Positions 45,001 through 58,065 of a DNA stretch of 64,000 nucleotides are shown piece by piece. A program made the translations under genes and the position numbers. This DNA is from Linanthus parryae (lineage: Eukaryota > Streptophyta > Magnoliopsida > Ericales > Polemoniaceae): contig JALGPY010000009.1 of the NCBI GenBank assembly GCA_023055425.1, forward strand, positions 17,797,775 to 17,861,774. The letters run 5' to 3'. The notes under the pieces are model-generated. The model was not told where the DNA came from, did not search any database, and was given only the letters and a program-made list of their open reading frames with translations. Every line of letters starts with the position of its first letter. Position 1 is the first letter of the stretch.

Positions 45001-48000
45001 CACACAAACACACAGATTAGGAGACCATGTTGACTGCCTGAGGAAATATTAAATACTAGTATGATACTCGTAGTTACCAAACCACTAAAGATATCTTACC
45101 CCTTGCGACCTTCCCATCTGAGAATTGTCGTTGCGGTTGTATGTTTCTGGCTGCCTAGAATCAAATCGGCCACCAAACTCTCTGTTCTCTCGACCAGCGT
45201 CCCAGGACCTCTCATCTCCGGAAGCAGGAACTTGGGCAGACCGACCACGCCAATCACGTTTGTCTGGCTCAGAATAACGACTCTGAGGCTGCACTTGTGG
45301 CTAAAATATTGAAATGTAGCACAAAAGAGATCAGACGTCCAAGTTATGCCACAATAAAAATGCGATAACATTATCCTTGCAATTGTATATTTGAAAGCTA
45401 GGAAACTATTCACTGCATTCAGAGGTTAGTGAAGACAAAGCACGTGTATGTGCAAGTGATGAGTTTGGATAAAACTAGGGAGTTGGAAGGATTACAGCAT
45501 GAAGAATACTCACATTAATTTCACTGCGACTCCAGCTCTGAGTGTCACCAAAAAACTCAGCTTCAACTTCTTGTTTGATTTTCAAAATAGCCTCTGGGAT
45601 TTGACCAATCTAGACATATACAGATAGCATAATTAGCAAGTTTTAAGAAGGATAAGAAAAGGATAACAGGAGTTTGCGATTCCCAAATAAAATGAGCTAT
45701 CAGCTAACCAAAAAGATACCGATAAGCTCCATCAAACAAATTAGACAAATATGCGACCACATAAAATGCAGAAACAAAACAGTGAGCATAGAGAAGTTAA
45801 ATGTAACAGGTGGTAACAAAAAAAAATGTCTCAGCTGCCTCTGATTTGGAAAGAGCAGATAGGCCATAACCTCCAAAAAAGAGTTAAACTCAAAAAATAA
45901 AAATATTAGGGAGTCCGGAAATCCTACATTTATCTCAGGATAACCTGAGACATGAACTGGAAACACACCACAAAAAGAAACAGCGTCCACAAAATCAGAA
46001 ATTTACGTCAACCATTGACTACGAAAAGCTACCTCTCTGAGTTGCAGGAGTTGGTCACGGGAGTACCGAACACGCTCGCGACCCTCAGCCCAAGAATCTC
46101 CGATCTGATATAATAAAAACAAAAAAGTCAAACTTAATTTAGACACTTACCAAACATACAATAATACATCCTCGTTGAAAAAGAAAAAGTGGCACACACT
46201 TGAGAACAACTCCAGAGATGTGTTGCCTTTTGCTATTTGGTAAACAACAAATTACATGGGATACTACGAAGATACTCATAATAAACATGATTGCATTACC
46301 TTGTATAAAATAAGTGGAGCAATATATGATGCAAGTCACCAAGATTTTATGCTTTACATACTTAACAAAGTTTGTACTTCTGCTACTCGGTAAACATTGG
46401 ATAGCACGCTTTACTAGGAAGATAATGATGATAAACAAGATTGCATTAACTGATGAAATTCAGATTTTAACATCTGGTTAAAATACAGATACTAGCAAGC
46501 TCAACCTATACTCCAGTATACACTTTACAGTCCCCACCACAGGCTTTTTCAATTCATTCACATCATGCGACATTGTCAACAGGGAAACTAAGACTGTTTT
46601 TTGTGAACTTATCAACCAAACAAAAACCCATTGAACTGCATGAATTACATTTATACCAATAGAACTCCCGTAATTCAATAGCACTGACCAAATCTGGCGA
46701 TTACTGCCCCCCTCCCCACCCCCACGGAATACATGAATATTGCAAAACATAACTAATTATTGTTACGCGGTGACGTCTTGCTAGACGACAATGTCGTTAA
46801 CATCCATTGCATTAATATTCAAATTAGAAAACTACATGTAAGCAGGTTCTTTATGGTCTTGTTACTCGGTGACATCTGGCTAGACAACAATGTCGTTAAC
46901 ATCTGTTGCATTAATTATCCAAACTAGAGAATTACATGTAAGTAGATTCTTTATGGGCAAGCTGATACTCGTCGCACGCCCACCTAAAAGCCTACAATTC
47001 AATATTTGTCCATGTTTACAGCAGAGTCATCATCTCAACCTATACTACAGTATACACTTTACAGTCCCCACCACAGGCTTTTTCAATTCATTCAAATCAT
47101 GCGACGCTGCCAACAGGGAAAATAAGACTGGTTTTTAGTAAACTAATCAACCAAAAAAAATCCAGTGTACTGCATGAATTACAATTATACCAATTGAACT
47201 CCCGTAATTCAATAGCACTGACCAAATCTGGCGTTTACTCCCCCCCCCCCCCCCCGGAATATATGAATATAGCAAAACATAACTAATTATTGTTACTTGG
47301 TGACGTCGGGCTAGACGACAATGTCGTTAACATCCATTGCATTAATTATCTAAACTAGAAAATTACATATAAGCAGGTTTTTTATGGTCTTGTTACTCGG
47401 TGACGTCTGGCTAGACGACAATGTTGTTAGCATCCGTTGCATTAATTATCCAAATGAGAGAATTACGTATAAGTAGGTTCTTTATGGGCAAGCTGGTACT
47501 CCTCGCACGCCCACCTAAAAGCCTACAATTCAATCTTTGTCCATGTTTACAGCAGAGACACCATCTCACGTGCCTTGCCAAGAATTAGGACACCAAATTC
47601 TAAAGTAATTTTCTTTTCAAACTGAATCATTCTTTTGAAAATTGTGTTTTTCCAGCTCACTGCTCACACCCAATGAAGCTACTAACACATTCTCCAAAAA
47701 GAATACTACTATGGTATAACTTAAACACCAACTGATACAGAGACAGTTCAGTCACATCAGATATAAGATTGACCCGGGCAACAAAATCCACATAAAAATT
47801 GTAAAGTCAATATTTTACGTGCTGCAACTAAAAGAAGTCGAATTGAAATCCTTATCACATCAGCAAGTACCAAAAAAAATTGTACTAAACGACGAATTAT
47901 CTTAAAGATAGCTTAGAGAATCAAACTGGAAATCCGAATCAAACATAAAAGCGAATAACGGGAATCGAATCCAATAAGAAACCCTAGATCCGGGAGAGGA

Positions 48001-48177
48001 GAAAGAGCCGACCTTGAGAGAGAGTGAAGGAGGAGGAGCGCCGCCATGAGGACGAAGTAGGGTGAGATCAGAGGAAGCGAAAGCGGAAGAGTCGAAACGT
48101 GGGCCAAGGACTCTGCTGGCTCGGTTTCCGCCACCGCCACCTGGTCTCAAGCTCAACACCGTCTGATCAGCCTGCAT
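42052..48177 (-). CDS. Eukaryotic translation initiation factor eIF(iso)4G, complete
   Basis: Nine coding exons join in phase: 48013-48177, 46033-46104, 45514-45609, 45100-45300, 44479-44573, 43871-43958, 43430-43780, 43102-43344 and 42052-43017. All introns are GT-AG, and the sum is 758 codons plus stop, normal for plant eIF(iso)4G. The protein is the scaffold of the cytosolic cap-binding complex eIF(iso)4F. YSRDQLL (residues 69-75) is the YxxxxL-hydrophobic eIF4E-binding motif. MIF4G (about 200-430) starts around [18 protein letters not shown] and contacts eIF4A and eIF3. A Gly/Pro/Met-rich linker follows, then an MA3 domain (about 595-715) starting [15 protein letters not shown]. The start [14 protein letters not shown] fits the family N-terminus. 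No lesion is seen. This is the only clearly functional host gene in the window. Confidence 0.95.
46501..47568. repeat. 534-bp tandem duplication in eIF(iso)4G intron 1
   Basis: Copy 1 (46501-47034) and copy 2 (47035-47568) align throughout with scattered substitutions and a different C-run length (near 46710 and 47240). Each copy contains two diverged sub-repeats of about 99 bp with the core GACAATGTCGTTAACATC. The duplication does not touch exons 1 or 2. Confidence 0.9.
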
Positions 48178-48426
48178 ACCTCAATCGCCGCCGCTTAGAT
48201 GAACAAGACAACCGCACAAAAACAAATCCTAAAGAATCGAAAGAGCTTGAGGTGTACTCTGTATTGATACAGAGCTCACCAATCTATATAGAGATAGAGG
48301 GGATATAGATATGGAGATTGAGGTGCTGCTGCAGGAGGAGAAGAGCTTCTCTCTCTTCTGCTGCTGCGAAGAAAGGGAGAGAGGTTTGCGAGGGGGCAAA
48401 GGGTGAGAGAAAAACCCTATTTATTT
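48178..48426 (-). promoter_or_regulatory. 5' UTR and TATA box of eIF(iso)4G
   Basis: On the minus strand AAATAAATA (48418-48426) lies about 240 bp before the ATG, which suggests a transcription start near 48390. The intervening leader is rich in CT and CAG, as is common in plant 5' UTRs. Confidence 0.5.
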
Positions 48427-48568
48427 GTAGCCTCCTCTTTGTGAGTGTTTGTGCTGATGTATGCGCTGTTTTATATTTATCCCCCCTATTGTTCGGTGTA
48501 AATACACCGCCCTACCTGCTATTAGGAAAATACTTGGCAAAATACCAAAACTGTAAAAGCGTTGAAGA

Positions 48569-48663
48569 TTTTTTTTAGACTTACATGTTTGTCGTCTACC
48601 GTGTTTGAACTCAGGACCTGATGCAGGGGCTTTTAAACTCTCTGCCACTTGCGCTAGCGCCCG
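48569..48663 (-). mobile_element. tRNA-derived SINE-like element
   Basis: On the minus strand it begins CGGGCGCTAGCGCAAGTGG (box A-like, 48640-48660), has GGTCCTGAGTTCAAAC (box B-like, 48603-48618), and ends in A8 (48569-48576). Spacing between the boxes is tRNA-like, but the rest does not fold as a tRNA. It lies about 140 bp upstream of the eIF(iso)4G TATA box. It is short, so it may be truncated. Confidence 0.55.
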
Positions 48664-48679
48664 TTTTCCAAAAGCTTGG

Positions 48680-51330
48680 AAGTTCAAAACAATGCTGATG
48701 GCACGTACTTTTCATTCTTATCGCAAGTTAAAAATGAAATAAATAGGCTGAACTTCAAAAATAGTACACTTTGGCTCGAATCCACCTTTTCACACTTGTA
48801 ATATACATTTGATCACAATAAGTACCTCAGCTATAGGCATATGTCTCTCTCCTCTCCATGATAATTTAACGTCGTTAGAGTGACCTACCACATTAACATC
48901 GCCACAAGTAACATATTTTGGGTTAAACACACTTTACATCCCTATGTTTAGGCAAGAAAAGACACTCGACGCCATTGTGTTTTAAAAAAAAATCACTTCA
49001 CCCTAACGGTTTTTACAAAAAGGCAATTTTACCCTTGAAAATGCAGGAAAAAATACGCCACTATAAAAAGCCATTCTCCATATCCTCTTAATTTCTAACC
49101 TCAACCACCACTTCTTTACTTGGTTCCCTCACTCTCCCTTTTCTTTTCTAGCTTGGTCTCTCTCCCCCTGCAACTATACTTAATCATTTATTGTTGTACA
49201 TAGGGGTTGGGCCACCCAGAAAATCTCTTCTCTCATATGATATTCCTGCCAATAAATATTTCTTTTTCGACTCATCCATGATCCCCTAGCTACTCATGCA
49301 AGAGAGAGGTGCTACTTAAACGACATTTTTCCTTTTTTCGGCAAGGAGGAAGTTTGAGGGAAGTTGTTGCAGCATTACCGTACTCGGGCACATGTCGGAG
49401 TTCCTACCCTATTCGACTACTTGAAATTCGAGATAAGTCTATCGAGTCGCGACCCTCACCTCATCTGATTGCTTATTGATTGGTTATTTTCTTGTTAGTG
49501 AGAGGAAATAGTTTAGCCTAAATCCCGGAAGGACTTTAACCTAACCAGTTCGTGTCTCGTCCAAGTTAGAAATGGATTAAAGAGAACTTTTCCTTTCCTT
49601 ATAGACACCCTCGATTCCCTGAGATGGAAAACCAAAAAAACCAGAGTTCTAAACCAAACGAAATGGCTCCAAGATCGATTGGTTTGTTGACTTCCCCCTG
49701 TAACAAAGGTTCTTTCTTTAAGTGTGGATCTTTGGGGATACCTCGATCTATTAATCTAAATAAGAAAATTGGGGTGAAACTTTGAAACTCAGTCGACCAG
49801 CTAATGGAAGAAACCTACACCATTTACGCCCAACCTCCAACGCCACTGGTACCAGCCAAAAATCCACATGAAACCCAGTCGAACTCGATTCCCAATCTGA
49901 ATATTGCTTGACCCGACAGAGAAGACCCATTCTTGTCGTATCCTACGCCGCATGTTAGTTGTCACCGACAACAGGTGGTCAACTAGTCTGGGCTAGGGTA
50001 GAGTTCGGGTGTAATGACAGATCTACAAGTCAAAGTAAAAGAATATGAATCCTCTTCTCCAGAAAATAGGTTTCACCATATGGGTAGGTTATGTCCTCCC
50101 ATGTTTACTTCAATCTAGATATGGTGTTGGATTGGCTTTAGTTGGATTTTAGGAGGTGTCATTGTTGTTGAGAGCGATAATTGGGTGTGGTTGGAAGTTG
50201 AGGTTTAAAAGCAGTTTGCCTCTTAATCTAGTTGTGAAAGCGATATAGGTGGGGGTTGATTGGGTTCTAGTTACGATTTTGCTTACATGGTTACTAATTT
50301 TTGTATTAGTCAGTCGGATCTTCCTATTGGATTGCGGTTTTGGATCTTCAATAGGTTTCTATTAACAGTGTTATAGTTCTCGATTGACTTGGGGCTGATA
50401 GAGAGGTGTTGGTGGAGATTTGGTGGTTGTGGTGTCCCGTTCGAATTAATAGGAGCACATATATCTCCTCAATTTGTGGGTTGAGCTCGAGGATCTAGAG
50501 GAAGCATGGAACAAACTTCTGAAATGCGAGAACTCACAAGAGGAGCAGAGGAAGCAAGGAAAAAGAAGAAGAAAAGAACAGGAGTTTAGAGAGCTTGCAC
50601 GAGCTACCGACAGTTCGAACGAACTATAACCAGATAAAGGGAGCTCGTACGAGTTGCCCAGCCAGTTCGCACAAACTGGACCATTCAGTGGCGCAGATCG
50701 GAAGGGGTCGGTTTGCAATTATTTTAAACATTAGCTTTATGGAGTAAAAAGAAAGAAAGCCCTAGGAAGAAAAAGAGATCGCAGCGAAGGAGATGGAGGC
50801 ACGACATCAAGAGAGAGGATGAAGGGAGATGCTACTCTTCATCATTGAAGAACAAGGATTTCTTCGCAAACATGAGGAATTCTGTGTTTGATCTTTCTGA
50901 TCTCTATTTAGTTCATTGACTATGGATACTCTGTGTTTTGCTACTATTCTCATGAATAGTTGGACATCATACTAGGTTCTACGATGAACCTATGGTTTTG
51001 AAGACAACGTTTTTTTCTATGGTTTCGTTCATATGATTTTATGACAACTCAGCATTCATCTTCCGATTCGTGATTCTAGACTGAATTATTGGCAAACTTG
51101 GTTGATGATGGATTTGGTTATGAGAATGATGATTTATATTCATTATGCCTTCGTCTTAAATTTTATTACTTTGTTATTCCTATTTTTCGCTATCTGAACT
51201 TTATTCATATGCAAATTGGGAAGTCATGACCCTCAACTGCTAGTAAACTTCAGGATTGTAATCAAGAGATGTAAGACTAGATAGGGATAAGAGAGCAAGA
51301 TTATTCCTGAATCATGATGAACCGAGGGGT
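48680..51330. other. Intergenic region, no gene recognised
   Basis: The sequence has short frames only. At 50580-50700 there are palindromic GCTCGTACGAGC-like motifs in a context like an LTR edge. I see no conserved coding sequence. Confidence 0.4.
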
Positions 51331-52540
51331 TAAGTGAAACGATTTCTTACGTGTATACGCAAGTGCGTGGTCGAAGTAATATAGAACGAGTATTAAAACT
51401 CAGGTTTTCGAACCCACAGGGACATTCTCAAAATTATTCAGTTAGACAATTAACTTAGAGTCAAGTAACCAAAGTAGGGGATTGTGATTTAAGAAGTCGT
51501 CACCCTCTAACAAGTGACTAAAATGAAAAAAGACTTACTTAACTAAAAAAAAATCTAAAGAATATGATTATGGAGAACACTAGATAGTTTTAGGGTCCCT
51601 AGGGAAGTTAAACATTTCCGAATTATGTTTTGAAACACTCTACATTCGTCTAGGTATACCGGTTCACACTCATTGCAATATTTTGTTGATCTCATGCAAA
51701 TCTACTTTACGGTCTACTTCTGGTCCTTTCGGTCCACCGCTGTCTACCGTTCCGTTCTAGTTAGCTAGTCAGGTTCGTTTATCGGGTCATGTCGGTCCAC
51801 TGTTTTCACTCAACCCTAACACGGTCATTCAAGTCTCTATCTCCTGTCGGTCTCAAAATTACGAGAACGTCAACAAAGTTCTTCATGGATCCGGGTTTCA
51901 ATTACTTTCGTGCGACAACCTAGATAACTAGCAAGTATTGGGTGATTAAACCAAACAAACTAAAAATTGGGAACATGAACGTGTCGAATAACTAGAACAA
52001 TACATAGAATTAGGTTCAAACAAACGTGAATCAAACTTCAAATCCAGCAATTCAAAACAAAAACCTAGTTCTCCATAAACTATCTAGCTATGAGAGGTCT
52101 AACTATAGATAGTATTGTTTAGCTCTACAAAGTTCTCCATAAAATAAATCAAACGAGAGAGGAAAGAAATCAAACATGAAATCGGAGCTTTCCCTAGTTC
52201 TTCGTCTTCTTCTTCATCCTTCTTCGTCCTTTTTTTGTTTTCTTCATAAATGAATGGATGTTCGATTCTAAAACAGCTCCCAAGTCTAATAAAATCAGAA
52301 TCGTACAAACACTTCATGTAAAACCAACGTGTTTTTTACCTTTAACCTCCAAGATTGTGTAATAATCCCTTCCCGTTGGCAACCTAGTGGCGCACGGCCC
52401 CGGTGCCTCATTTTGCGTGATCTCTTTCTGCCTCCTACTTCGTGTAGCTAGCACTAAGACGTGAAGAGGATTCCAGCTTGCAATCCTAGGTTTGGATACT
52501 CGTAGAGACGTGGACATCATTCTAAGTTGTGATCAGTCAG
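51330..52540 (-). mobile_element. Old transposon-like fragment
   Basis: On the minus strand a segment ending GTCCCTGTGGGTTCGAA, then a sequence containing CACGCACTTGCG, resembles the ends of many plant LTR-type repeats. A similar phrase (GTCCGTGTGGGATCGACAAC) occurs on plus near 61660. No coding domain remains. The frame at 52314-52520 has no recognisable product. Confidence 0.35.
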
Positions 52541-52672
52541 ACAAACAAGGTACACAATCGTTTATCCCTTATCACGTTATGAATGTTCTCTGCGATCCGT
52601 GGAGGGCTTTTATCTGGAACTTATTTATTGTTATTCTGCTGCATTACCTGCATCGAAACCCTACATGAAGAG
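52541..52672 (+). repeat. 132-bp direct repeat flanking element F, left copy
   Basis: It is identical to 61132-61263 except for one base (CTGCATTACC versus CTGCGTTACC). It resembles a diverged 3' end of a D/F-type LTR read on plus, ending AAACCCTACA followed by TGAAGAG. Confidence 0.9.
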
Positions 52673-54102
52673 TGTAGGGTTTTGATTCATGGATCGCGCA
52701 AACGGAAGCATAATCAAACAAATAACCATGCAAAACCCTCCAAGGATCACAAGTCTAGATGCATAACGATAGTGAAGGTAAGAAATCATAAACACACCTT
52801 TGGGTTCTCCTTGATGACTTCAAACGCGAATAGTGTCACGTTCTCTATAGTTGATCCACGCCTAGAGTTGATCCTAGATCTCCAATCTCCTTGGTGCTAG
52901 CCCGGAATGAGAGGAGGGTGAAGGAATCACGCAAAACGAGACAAAAGAAGGGGCTCGGCCCTTCCTTTTGGCCGACGGGGTGAGGGGCGGCGGCAAGGGG
53001 CGGCGTCGCTCCTTGTTGCTTGCTCTCTCTCTCCTTTGTTCTCTCCCACTCTTGTTATGTTCTCTTTAGAGCATAAGTTATGAGGAAGGAAGGAAGGAGG
53101 GTCCTTTATATAGTCCAACAACTCCTTGTTAACTACCTAAAGGACTTATTCTAGTCCTACTAGAATTCAATTTAGTCCCTTCCTTGCAAATTAGTCCCTA
53201 CTAAGTTTGCAAGGGTTTGCAAAGTGATCCTTCTAATTAATTAATCCAATTAATTAATTCCAAATCTAGTACAACTCTATATAGCGTGTGACCCCATAGG
53301 TTCTATCTAGTTGGTAGCAACTCTTTGCTAATATGGAGCGGTTTCTAGCAAAACATCCATTCTAGCCAACTAATAGAATAGTCATCTAGACAACCTTGTA
53401 CAAGTAATTGTCTCATCCCTTTGCCTCCATATCCGGATTGGACACGAGACATACAAGTCACACTCGTATATCCAATCCCTAGTTTCTCGATCCATGGAAT
53501 AGCCTTATTCGTGCAAATAACATCAATATCCCATATATTGATTTATTTGAGTCTGGCCAGACATTCTATAAGCACTATCCTTCGAGTGGCCTAGGATATT
53601 TGCTCCCGTTATGTGGGAGGGGCAAATCCTCTCTACGTCCACTACGATCTCTAAGCTTGCTTCTCATTGTATCCAGTACACGCCTTTATAACTACCCAGT
53701 TACGGTGTAGCGTTTAACGCTACCAAGATCACAATGATCCACAACTAGAATATCTAGTGACTTCAAGTCTAAGGATGACAATACCATTGTACCCGAGAAG
53801 CACTTGTGACTCAACATAACATGTATGTAGCCTTCTCGGTGATGGGTCAATCCAGTGCAACATTCCGTAATGCACACCTATGTGTTGGATCGTGATATCT
53901 CCATATCAATCCAACCCCATACTAGTCTATAGATGATTGTCCCATTAATCATTATACTTGACTAGGGATATTTAAGATAAACAACACGATTGTAAATCTA
54001 AGGACTTCATTATATTAAATATCCAATAAATAATAAATGAATTTTCTAGCCAAATACAAATTCATACTAAACTAGATTGCCTCTAGGGCATCTATTCCAA
54101 CA
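52673..54102 (-). repeat. 3' LTR of element F
   Basis: On the minus strand it runs from TGTTGGAATAGATGCCC to AAAACCCTACA. It is preceded by the polypurine tract GCAAGTGGGAGAC (plus 54103-54115). Confidence 0.93.
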
Positions 54103-54116
54103 GTCTCCCACTTGCA

Positions 54117-55712
54117 CTAGAGCCAATCTGGCGCATCTCGTATGCCCATACTCCTAGTGTGCCTTTCATGCTTCCACTGCGTGAGAGGCTTTGTAAGCGG
54201 GTCTGACAGATTATCATCTGTAGGAATCTTGCATATCCGAACGTCTCCTCTATCGATAATATCTCGAATCAGATGAAACTTCCTGAGCACGTGCTTGGAC
54301 TTCTGGTGCGATCTTGGTTCCTTTGATTGCGCGATCGCCCCAGTGTTGTCACAGAACAACTCCACTGGATCCGCAATGCTAGGGACCACACCAAGTTCAG
54401 AAACAAACTTTCTGATCCAAACAGCCTCCTTTGCTGCGCCATTTGCAGCAATGTACTCAGCCTCTGTTGTAGAATCAGCCACCGTCTCTTGCTTGGAACT
54501 CTTCCAGCTCACCGCTGCCCCATTCAGGCAAAACACATATCCCGACTGTGATCTAAAGTCATCTCTATCGGTTTGGAAGCTTGCATCAGTGTAACCCTTT
54601 ACACGCAACTCTTCCTCACCGCCAAACATCAAGAAAGCATCCTTAGTTCTTCTCAAGTACTTTAGGATGTTCTTGACAGCAATCCAGTGACTCTCACCCG
54701 GATTGGATTGGTATCTGCTTGTCATACTCAAGGCATATGACACATCTGGTCTAGTACATAACATGGCGTACACGATAGACCCTATGGCTGAGGCATAGGG
54801 AATCCTACTCATGCGTTCCTTCTCAATCTCATTGGAAGGACAACCACTCTTCGAAAGAGTGATTCCATGTGACATGGGCAAGAATCCCTTCTTGGAATCT
54901 TGCATGTTGAACCGTTTCAACACCTTGTCAATATATGTACTTTGACTTAGGCCTAGCAACCTTTTAGATCTATCTCTATAGATCTTTATACCGAGTATAT
55001 GGGCTGCTTCCCCTAAGTCCTTCATTGAGAAACACTTTCCTAGCCAATCTTTCACAGATTGCAGCATGGGAATGTTGTTTCCAATGAGTAGTATGTCATC
55101 CACATACAAGACCAGAAAAGCTATAGAGCTCCCACTAACCTTCTTGTAGACACAAGACTCATCTTCGTTTCTGATGAAGACAAACTCTTTGACCACTTCA
55201 TCAAAACGTCGATTCCAACTCCTAGAAGCTTGCTTCAATAAATAAATGGATCGTTGCAGCTTACAGACTTTGTTGGCTTGCTTTGGATCCTCAAAACCCT
55301 CCGGCTGTATCATATACACGTCCTCGAGGAGATTCCCATAAAGGAATGCTGTTTTGACATCCATCTGCCAAATCTCATAGTCGTAGTATGCTGCAATTGC
55401 AAGTAGGATTCGGATGGATTTGGTCATTGCGACTGGTGAAAAGGTTTCATCATAGTCAATACCATGAATCTGTCTAAATCCTTTAGCCACCAATCAGCCC
55501 TTATAGGTAATCACATTACCATCCATGTCGATCTTCTTCTTGAAGACCCATTTGCACCCTATGGGCCGCGCCCCATCAGGTGGTTCCACCAAAGTCCATA
55601 CTTTGTTGGTATACATGGATTCCATCTCGGATCTCATGGCCTCAAGCCACTTCTGCGAGTCTGGGCCACTCATGGCCTCCTCATAGGTAGTAGGCTCATC
55701 ATCTATGACCAT
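54117..55712 (-). pseudogene. Copia reverse transcriptase and RNase H of element F
   Basis: The frame 55712-55494 begins the RT domain (MRSEMESMYTNKVW, CKWVFKKK) and is cut by a TGA at 55494-55496 just before LVAKGFRQIHG. The frame 55493-54117 then holds the palm (QMDVKTAFLYG, LYVDDILLIGNN) and RNase H (GYTDASFQTDRDD, TTEAEYIAA, FCDNTGAIA). It ends close to the polypurine tract, as in most copia elements. Catalytic residues are intact apart from the stop. Confidence 0.92.
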
Positions 55713-55757
55713 CGTGTCACCGGAATCAGTTACGAGAAGTCCGTACCTCTCGGGTTC

Positions 55758-58065
55758 CTAGCGCACTCTACTAGATCTACGAAGCTCTTGTGTTACCTGA
55801 ACAGGTGGATCCACAACTGCTTGTGATTCCTGTTCATGTTCCATAATCGGTTCAGTGATCTGTGGTTCTTGAACTTCTTCAAGTTCTACATTCCTCCCAC
55901 TTGCTTCTTTAGAGACAAACTCTCTTTCTAGAAATACGCCGGTCCGAGCAACAAACACTTTGTTCTCGGTTGGATTGTAGAAGTAGTATCCCTTAGTTTC
56001 CTTAGGGTACCCCACAAATTTACACTTATCCGATTTAGGCCCTAGCTTGTCTGATTGTAAACGCTTTACATAGACATCGCAGCCCCGAATCCTCATGAAC
56101 GACAGTGTGGGACGCCTCCCACTCCACATCTCATATGGTGTCTTCATGACTGATTTAGATGGAACACGGTTAATGGTGAAAGCTGCACTTTATAGAGCGT
56201 AGCCCCAAAACGATAATGGAAGATCAGTTTGACACATCATAGACCGAACCATATCCAATAGGGTTCGATTCCTCCTCTCGGACACGCCATTCCATTGTGG
56301 CGTTCCGGGTGGAGTGAGTTGGGACACAATCCCACACTCTCTAAGATAGTCGTCAAACTCTTGGCTCAAGTATTCTCCTCCACGATCCGATCGTAGAGCC
56401 TTGATACTTTTGCCAAGTTGCTTCTCTACTTCATTCTTGAATTCTTTGAACACTTCAAAGGATTCGGATTTTGCCCTCATAAGGTACACAAATCCATATC
56501 TACTGTAATCATCAGTAAATGTAATGAAGTAGACATAACCACCCCTGGCAGGTGTGGCAAACGGCCCACACATCGGTATGTATGAGCGTCAATTGCTCAC
56601 TAGTCCTCTCACCTTTCTTATTGAAAGGGGACTTTGTCATTTTTCCCAATAAACAAGCCTCACATGTCTCATATGATTCAAAATCAAATGAGTCTAGTAG
56701 TCCATCCTTATGGAGTCTAGATACACGTTTCTCATTTATGTGGCCTAAACGACAATGCCATAAATAAGCAGGATTTAAATCATTTGTTTTAATCCGCTTG
56801 GTATTAATGTTGTAGACAGGATTGCTTAGATCAAGGACATAAAGTCCATTAAATAATTGCGCACTAAAATAGTGAATATTATTCAAATAAAAGGAACAAC
56901 AATTGTTCTTTATTGAAATAATAAAACCTTCCTTGTCCAAACAAGAAATAGAAATAATGTTTCTGCTCATAGCAGGCACAAAATAGCAATTATTTAATTC
57001 TAAAACTAATCCTGAAGGCAGAGATAGCTCGCACACGCCTATGGCCAACGCAGCAACCTTTGCTCCATTCCCAACGCGCAGATCTACCTCCCCTTTAGCC
57101 AATCTTTTACTTCTCTTTAGATCCTGCATATTTCGACAAATATGAGATCCACATCCAGTATCTAATACCCATGATGTAGAGACAGTTAAATTGACATCTA
57201 CAACAAAAATACCTGGTGGTGGTGGAATCACTATTCCAAGCCTCTTGTCCTCCAGATATTTTGGGCAGTTCCTCCTCCAGTGTCCAGGTTGACTACAGTA
57301 GTGACATTCACCCTTAGTCACGACCTTGGCAATGCCACCAACAGGCTTAAGGGCTTGTTCCTTGGACTTTGCAACTGACTTGCCTTTACCCTTGGAGGAA
57401 GAGGCAAACTTTTTGCCCTTTCCTTTGTGCACCATCATAATGGCCTTGCCCTTACCCTTGTTGATGCTCTGTTCAGCCGTCCTCAACATGTTGAGCAAAT
57501 CTGGCAGTGGTTTAACGATCTCGTTCATGTTATAGTTCATAATGAACTGTCCATAACTCTCGGGCAACGATTGCAACACGAGATCGGTTGCCAACTCTTG
57601 GCCGACCGGGAACCCAAGCCGGGCGAGATTCTCCAAGTACCCGATCATTCGGAGTACATGGGGTCCCACCGGGTTCCCTTCTGCCAGATGACATTTGAAC
57701 AGTGCCTTTGAGACCTCATACCTCTCTACCCTTGCCTGCTCTTGGAAGAGCTGCTTTAGATGTTCGATCATATCGACAGCATTCATGTTCTCATGTTGCT
57801 TATGAAGCTCAGAGGTCATGGTGCAAAGCATTAGGCAGGCCGCATCATTAGCGTCATCAACACGCTTTTGATACGCCTTTAAGGCAGCAGGTGTCTGATT
57901 CTCTGGACCTTCTGGAACATGCTCCTCTATTGCGTACAGTTTCTTCTCTTGTTTGAGAACAATTCTCAAGTTTCTGTATCAATCGAGAAAGTTGGTTCCA
58001 GAGAGCTTGTCCTTCTCAAGGACAGATCGTAGGGAATGTTGTGAACTCGATGAGTTGTTTGCCAT
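55758..58065 (-). pseudogene. Copia gag-protease-integrase of element F
   Basis: The start at 58065 reads MANNSSSSQHSL. A TGA at 57979-57981 stands where the family has tryptophan. The frame then runs 57969-56512 with a UBN2-type gag domain, a zinc knuckle (CHYCSQPGHWRRNC), a protease (WVLDTGCGSH) and the HHCC part of integrase (WHCRLGHINEKR ... CEACLLGK). A one-base deletion near 56565 shifts the frame within the first catalytic block. The core continues in 56573-56190 (LRSDRGGEYLSQEF, TPQWNGVSERRN). A TAA at 56190-56192 and a TAG at 55758-55760 interrupt the rest. The polyprotein cannot be made from this copy. Confidence 0.9.

Noticed and set aside
46139..46750. Minus-strand frames of 90-99 codons in eIF(iso)4G intron 1
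   Set aside because: They sit in AT-rich intron and in the tandem duplication, and do not resemble any protein.
48600..48663. A tRNA gene on the minus strand
   Set aside because: Box A- and box B-like motifs are present, but no cloverleaf or anticodon arm can be drawn, and there is an A-rich tail, so a SINE fits better.
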